Source: Paramecium tetraurelia (Eukaryota; Ciliophora; Oligohymenophorea; Peniculida; Parameciidae). Taken from it: 64,000 bases of DNA. The notes under the pieces are model-generated. The model saw only the letters and a program-made list of their open reading frames with translations. It was not told the DNA's origin and did no database searches. How positions within the stretch are numbered: position 1 is the first letter of the stretch; each line of letters starts with the position of its first letter. Location: contig NW_001799178.1 of NCBI RefSeq assembly GCF_000165425.1, positions 186,001-250,000 on the forward strand, given 5' to 3'. The translations under genes were made by a program, and so were the position numbers. Shown here piece after piece: positions 59,563 to 64,000 of this stretch.

Positions 59563-60619
59563 ATGTTACAACAATACAGAGGAAATAGTCAACCACCAAG
59601 ATCAAATCAGATCTAAAATTATGTATTTTATGATTTTAAAATCTAGTCTAACTAAAACAATTAGTAAATGACTCCTTTTAATATGTTTTAAGAATTTGAT
59701 TCTATGTCTAACAAAATGATGCAACATATGGATCATTAATTGGCTAATTTAGGATTTGGATCAGTTTTTAGAGGTTTTGATGATCTAGAAAATGAAATGA
59801 TGGAATTCTCGAATCTTCATCGACATATGACAGGTTTAAATTAAAGAGATGTTAACTAACATTCCAAGGACGGAGTATTCTAGGTATATTCATCTAGTTA
59901 TGTTTAATCATCTAAAATGGGTCCAGATGGTCGAGTTATTTAAGAAAAATATTTTGATAATAATGCTGTCGCTAGAGGAGTCAATGGACATACTGTAAAT
60001 TATTATAATTTAAATTAGATAAGTGAAAGATAACAAGGATATAAGAATAGTGATGGAGTAGATAGATTTGGACATGAAAGAATGATGAATGATAAAGGAA
60101 GAAAACATGTAAGAGAAAGAGATAGAACAGGTTAAATCAGTACTACAAACCATTACTTGAATATGGATGAAAATTAGGTTGAATAATTTGAAAATGAATG
60201 GCTGGGAATGGGAAGAAATTTAGGAATCAATGGACCATCAGGAGGACTAAGAGCATTGTAAGGATAACAAAATATGAGAGATCTTAATAATCATCCTTTC
60301 CCAAGAGAACAGTTAACATATGAAACACCTAGTTACCCTAGAAAAAGTAATTTATTTTAATAGAATAAAATTAGATGATATCTCACCTATTATGTTGGGA
60401 AATAATAGTAATAGTTATAATAACAATAATAATCCTACTAGATTGGCTTTACCACAACAATAATAGCCAATAACACGATCTGCAATTTAGCAACCTGGAA
60501 TACAAAGCAGAGTTCCTCCCTAGCAACAACCTGTTAGGGCTTTACCTCAAACAAAACAAGAGTTCACTGGAGTATATCAAAATAAAGGTGCAAGATATCA
60601 ACATCCTTAAGCCGGATGA
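59563..60619 (+). CDS. MLF: myeloid leukemia factor (MLF) family protein
   Basis: Homologue of MLF1/MLF2 adaptor proteins. Core residues 35-190: FNMFQEFDSMSNKMMQHMDH, DGVFQVYSSSYVQSSKMGPD, GRVIQEKYFDNNAV, RDRTGQISTTNHYLNMDENQ, VEQFENEWLGMG, equivalent to the FSSSTVMSYSxxGxGxPKVYQE and HxxxRxRNxxTG segments of the family. The C-terminal 130 residues are low-complexity Asn/Gln/Pro. Introns 60347-60374 (needed) and 59995-60018 (in-frame, likely); 335 codons. Function in ciliates unknown; Giardia and fly MLFs associate with vesicles and chromatin (family knowledge). Confidence 0.9.
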
Positions 60620-60821
60620 AAAATAACAATTTTATTCATACCAATAATTCAAATTTTATTTTATTATTTACTTAATAAAAGTATTATTCTCAACCTAAAT
60701 TTATTATCTTTTAATTGATATGTAGAATTTATTTAATAGTTTCTAGAATAATTTGAGTTAAAAACTAGATATAGTAATTATTTAAAATTTAATTAGTTTT
60801 TATATTTATATCAAGGGTAAA

Positions 60822-63759
60822 TCAAGCAAAGCCAAAACCTTCCTTTCCTTCTAAGATTGCAAGTTCTAATTTTTCTTTTAGTACTTATCTAGTGGGATAA
60901 CATGGTAAATCCAATTAATTAAAACTATTTAAATCATCTAAGAAACTTACCAAGTGTGTGATGTAGGCAACTCAAAATTTATGTAGTGCTTTTTATGAAT
61001 CTAAATCTTTTATGAACCATTGATTCCTTTTAATTCTTTAAATCCCCCAAGAGGCACTTTGGAAGTTCCTTTAAATAGTAATTTGGTATACCTGTTACAA
61101 ATTATAAAAAGGCTGCTCTCTTGCTTTCATCAAAACTCTCCAGTAATTCCCAAAGCCATTAAATTACCTTTTCCTCTTTAATATATCCATGATATTCAAC
61201 GTTCTCCTTCATATCCTCAACTTAAATATTAAATATATAATGTACGATCTATATATGGTAAGCCACACAACATAAGTTCCATTTCTTTCCATTCAAAAAT
61301 GTTAATTAAATGCTAAGGAATCAACTCATGAAAACCATTCAAAAAAGCCTCTATTTAATCTTTAATTTCCTTTGCCATTTTTTAATAACAATAGGTTTGA
61401 ACATACTCAACTTTATTATCTTCAGTCACTTATTTTGATCTGCCCCCTTCAACTAATTCTCTCTCCTCCCATTTACCAAAATTATCAACTGAATATGTCC
61501 AATAGATTCCCCAATCATTCACATTTTCCTCTAAAATCTTCTTCATTGATTTATACTCATTCAAGTCAATATCCTCCATATCATTTATAGTCAACTTCTA
61601 ACCTAGAATATGCTTATAAAATGAACGAGTAAAATAGGTATCCAATAATTATCCATCATACAATGCTTTTCCAACAACTCTTCCAATAAATTTAAAGTAC
61701 TTGATATGATCATGATTAACATGTGACTTATTGCTAGGTTGGAACATTTAACCATTTAAAGATGGAGAGAATAACGCATAATTGGGATTAAATATCTCCT
61801 TAGACAACATCAAAAACCATTCTCTAGTAACTCCTCCTTGATCTATGCCTTCCTCTCCATCAAACTCCACATTTAATTTCCCTTTTAAATCTTCAGGTCT
61901 TAATTTACTGAAACGATGATAAGAATCCATAAATATGTCTTTTCTTCTACATCTCACAGTAACATTGCAATTATGATGTCTATTATTCTGAATTTTCAAT
62001 TATTTCAATTCTATTTTGAAATACTTCTACTTATTTTCAAAATCAACTATTCTTGGATTTTTAGTTACTATTATTCCCAAACTATCATTTTTTATTCTTC
62101 CCTTCTCTTTTTACTCTTAAAGTCTTTCTTTTATCATCATATTTAGCAAAGGTTTCCCACTTTCACAAATCTATTAAAATAATTAGTCATGCAATTTTTG
62201 CTCTTGTATCTCTAATTCTTAGTATTATCCTTCCATTAATGCAATTTTCTAGGACTCCTTGTGATTCGAATTTTGTTATTTAATAGGGTTCACAATTTGG
62301 TAAATAATAAAAAAGCACTCTAAATATGGAGATATTTTCGGTGTAATTTTTATCACTTAAGATTGCGGGAGCTATTACAAAAATTTTATCAAATTTCTCC
62401 ATAACTCTATTAACTCTTTACTTTCCAATAATTCTTTAAAATTGATTGATAAACTGTTCTTTTCTCCTACTTTGGCATTAATGTCCCTTACAAACTGAAA
62501 GATATTAATCAGCGCCTTATCTCCATTAAATATTTCATCAGATTTTTAAAACTTCTAATTTATCTCCTTAATAGCTTTCTCTATGTATTCCTATATGTAC
62601 TAAACAATTAGTAATTGGTTTTCTTTGTTGTTGCAGAGACTTTGAATAATGTTTGAGAAATTCCTCACACTTTTACTCGCATTCGATAGCAAAGTCTTAC
62701 AAATACATTCAACTGATCTTTAGTCCAGCTTTACTTTAAATTAATTAATCTCTTTTTATTTCGTACTGATGTTGGTTATAGCCAATATGAGCAATTCCTA
62801 GTGTTCCCCTTGAAATTCTGGTAAAAGATATATTAATTCTAACAAGGGAATGGTTAAGCTATTTTCAGGGCTTTAATTTTATTTTTTGCTTTAGAAAAAG
62901 TAGTTGATTGAAGAAGTTTGCAAATTTGAAAACAAATACAACACTTTTAATGACACAACATTATATATTTTGCTAAAGTCTCTTACAAGTCCATTTCGTT
63001 TAACCAAAAATTATGGAGGAAAAGACTTAATTTAAGATTCTTTATATTTATTTGTTTTTAATATCAAAAATAAGGTGTCTATTAATTTGTACTCAATATT
63101 TTAAATATTACATAAGGAAATAAAAAGATTAATAGGGAAATTGATGAAACTATGAGATTCTACATAAAGTAAACTTAGTAGTGATTCGGGAAATTCATGT
63201 TTTACAGTTCCTAATTTTTAAATTATGTGTCTTTAAGTAGAGAGTAGGTCTTTTAAAGCTTAAGATTTCAAATGAGGTTTTTTCTATTAGATCTATTACA
63301 AGAAATCCATTTCCCTAGATTCCAAGTTGAAAATATTTTAACCATTATGATGCATTGGTGAAAAGTTAAATCTAACTGGATGGTTGGAAGCATCGTCTGG
63401 AATACTTTAACTAGCTGGAATGATATTCCCTCCTCCAGTAAATTGTTGAAAATGACTCCTAACATTAAGGAATGGACGTTATGGTTCATTTAATTCTTCT
63501 GGGGTTGGTTATTAGTTAATAGGGATTGAGAGCTGGATTATTTCATTTCTAATTTACTATGAAAGAGAGGCTAAAAATTAATGATCAATTCCATCAATTT
63601 CTTGGGGAAATTTTAAAATAACTTCCATCATCATATCTTCATTGAGAACTTCGAAAACTGCTGGATCAATATCATTTTTAAGGAGATCCTCAATTGTTTT
63701 ACCTTATGTTTTCAAAAGATTATAACTCTTTGGATAAAGTTATTAATAATTTTAATTGT

Positions 63760-63800
<41 letters not shown>

Positions 63801-64000
63801 TATACAGGCTATTGTTGTTCTATTATTTCGAGTTAATTGATAACTTATTGTTCATTATTAGTTTAGTCTTGCTATCCTACATTTTAGAAATCCGAAATGG
63901 TCCAAATTGGGCAAAAAGCAGCAATATCTTGATTAGCTTAATCTAAATTGTAGGATTGAAACAAATTGAATCTCGGAGCTGAGAATTGTTCCTATTACTA
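60822..64000 (-). CDS. HECT E3 ubiquitin ligase, HUWE1/UPL1-like, 5' end outside window
   Basis: C-terminal part of a giant ligase; the frame is open through the right edge. In order: Gln-rich region including 13 consecutive Gln at about 63758-63802, a UBM-like ubiquitin-binding pair (DIDPAVFEVLNEDMMMEVI and IDHQFLASLSQQIRNEII) as in HUWE1 and plant UPL1/2, an alpha-helical linker, then the HECT domain: LRPEDLKGKLNVEFDGEEGI, DQGGVTREWFLMLSKEIFNP, GRVVGKALYDGQLLDTYF, GLPYIDLED, VEYHGYIKEE, FKGTSKVPLGGFKELKG, and LPTSHTCFNQLDLPCY. The catalytic Cys codon in HTC is split by a 26-nt intron (TG/T) at about 60934-60959. Ends EGKEGFGFA as in HECT ligases. Several other short introns; start not seen. 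Confidence 0.92.
63764..63796 (-). repeat. (TAA)11 microsatellite encoding polyglutamine
   Basis: Eleven TTA units on the plus strand, read as TAA on the coding strand of the HECT gene; with adjacent TAG and TAA codons they give 13 Gln in a row. In the standard code this tract would be stop codons. Confidence 0.9.

Overview
The window reads as macronuclear DNA of a Paramecium-like ciliate. It is very AT-rich and densely packed with genes. Long frames open only when TAA and TAG are read as glutamine and TGA is the sole stop (ciliate code, table 6). Genes are broken by tiny introns, mostly 19-33 nt, usually GTA...TAG and sometimes ending AAG, CAG or GAG. A trichocyst matrix protein gene supports the same assignment. 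I rebuilt exons by hand from frame continuity and family motifs. Where a coordinate set is given with introns, the summed exon length was checked to be a whole number of codons.

Layout. 1-5.7 kb: 3' part of a large unknown protein, a diverged kinase-like gene and a small broken ORF. 5.7-12.9 kb: kinesin-6-like gene, membrane protein with a probable retained 26-bp IES, ATG101, trichocyst matrix protein, zinc-finger/coiled-coil protein. 13-20.8 kb is gene-poor: small hypotheticals, two paralogous helix-turn-helix genes flanking a dead Rab gene. 20.8-24.8 kb: H2A.Z, a protein kinase, a membrane protein and a C2 protein, all on the minus strand. 25-30.6 kb: CobW/P47K GTPase, ZPR1 (with a 28-bp TA-bounded insertion and an in-frame TGA), mitochondrial carrier, hypothetical gene. 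30.6-38.8 kb, all minus: YKT6, a membrane protein, mitochondrial aspartate aminotransferase, DHHC palmitoyltransferase, glutathione peroxidase, and a DHHC-like protein lacking the DHHC cysteine. 38.8-46.3 kb: V-ATPase V0 subunits d and a (convergent), MEMO1, cyclic-nucleotide-binding-fold protein. 46.5-57 kb: giant type I membrane protein, importin-7, leishmanolysin, small proteins, START-like protein. 57-64 kb: a hypothetical gene, YIF1, MLF-family protein, and the 3' part of a HUWE1/UPL-type HECT ligase running off the right edge.

Functionally most genes are housekeeping: vesicle traffic and acidification (YKT6, YIF1, two DHHC family members, V-ATPase a and d), nuclear import and chromatin (importin-7, H2A.Z), translation/zinc handling (ZPR1, CobW), autophagy (ATG101) and ubiquitin. 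There are no operons; neighbours are close but independently transcribed. Several divergent pairs have start codons only 23-61 bp apart. No tRNA, rRNA, CRISPR, telomere repeat or intact transposon was recognised.
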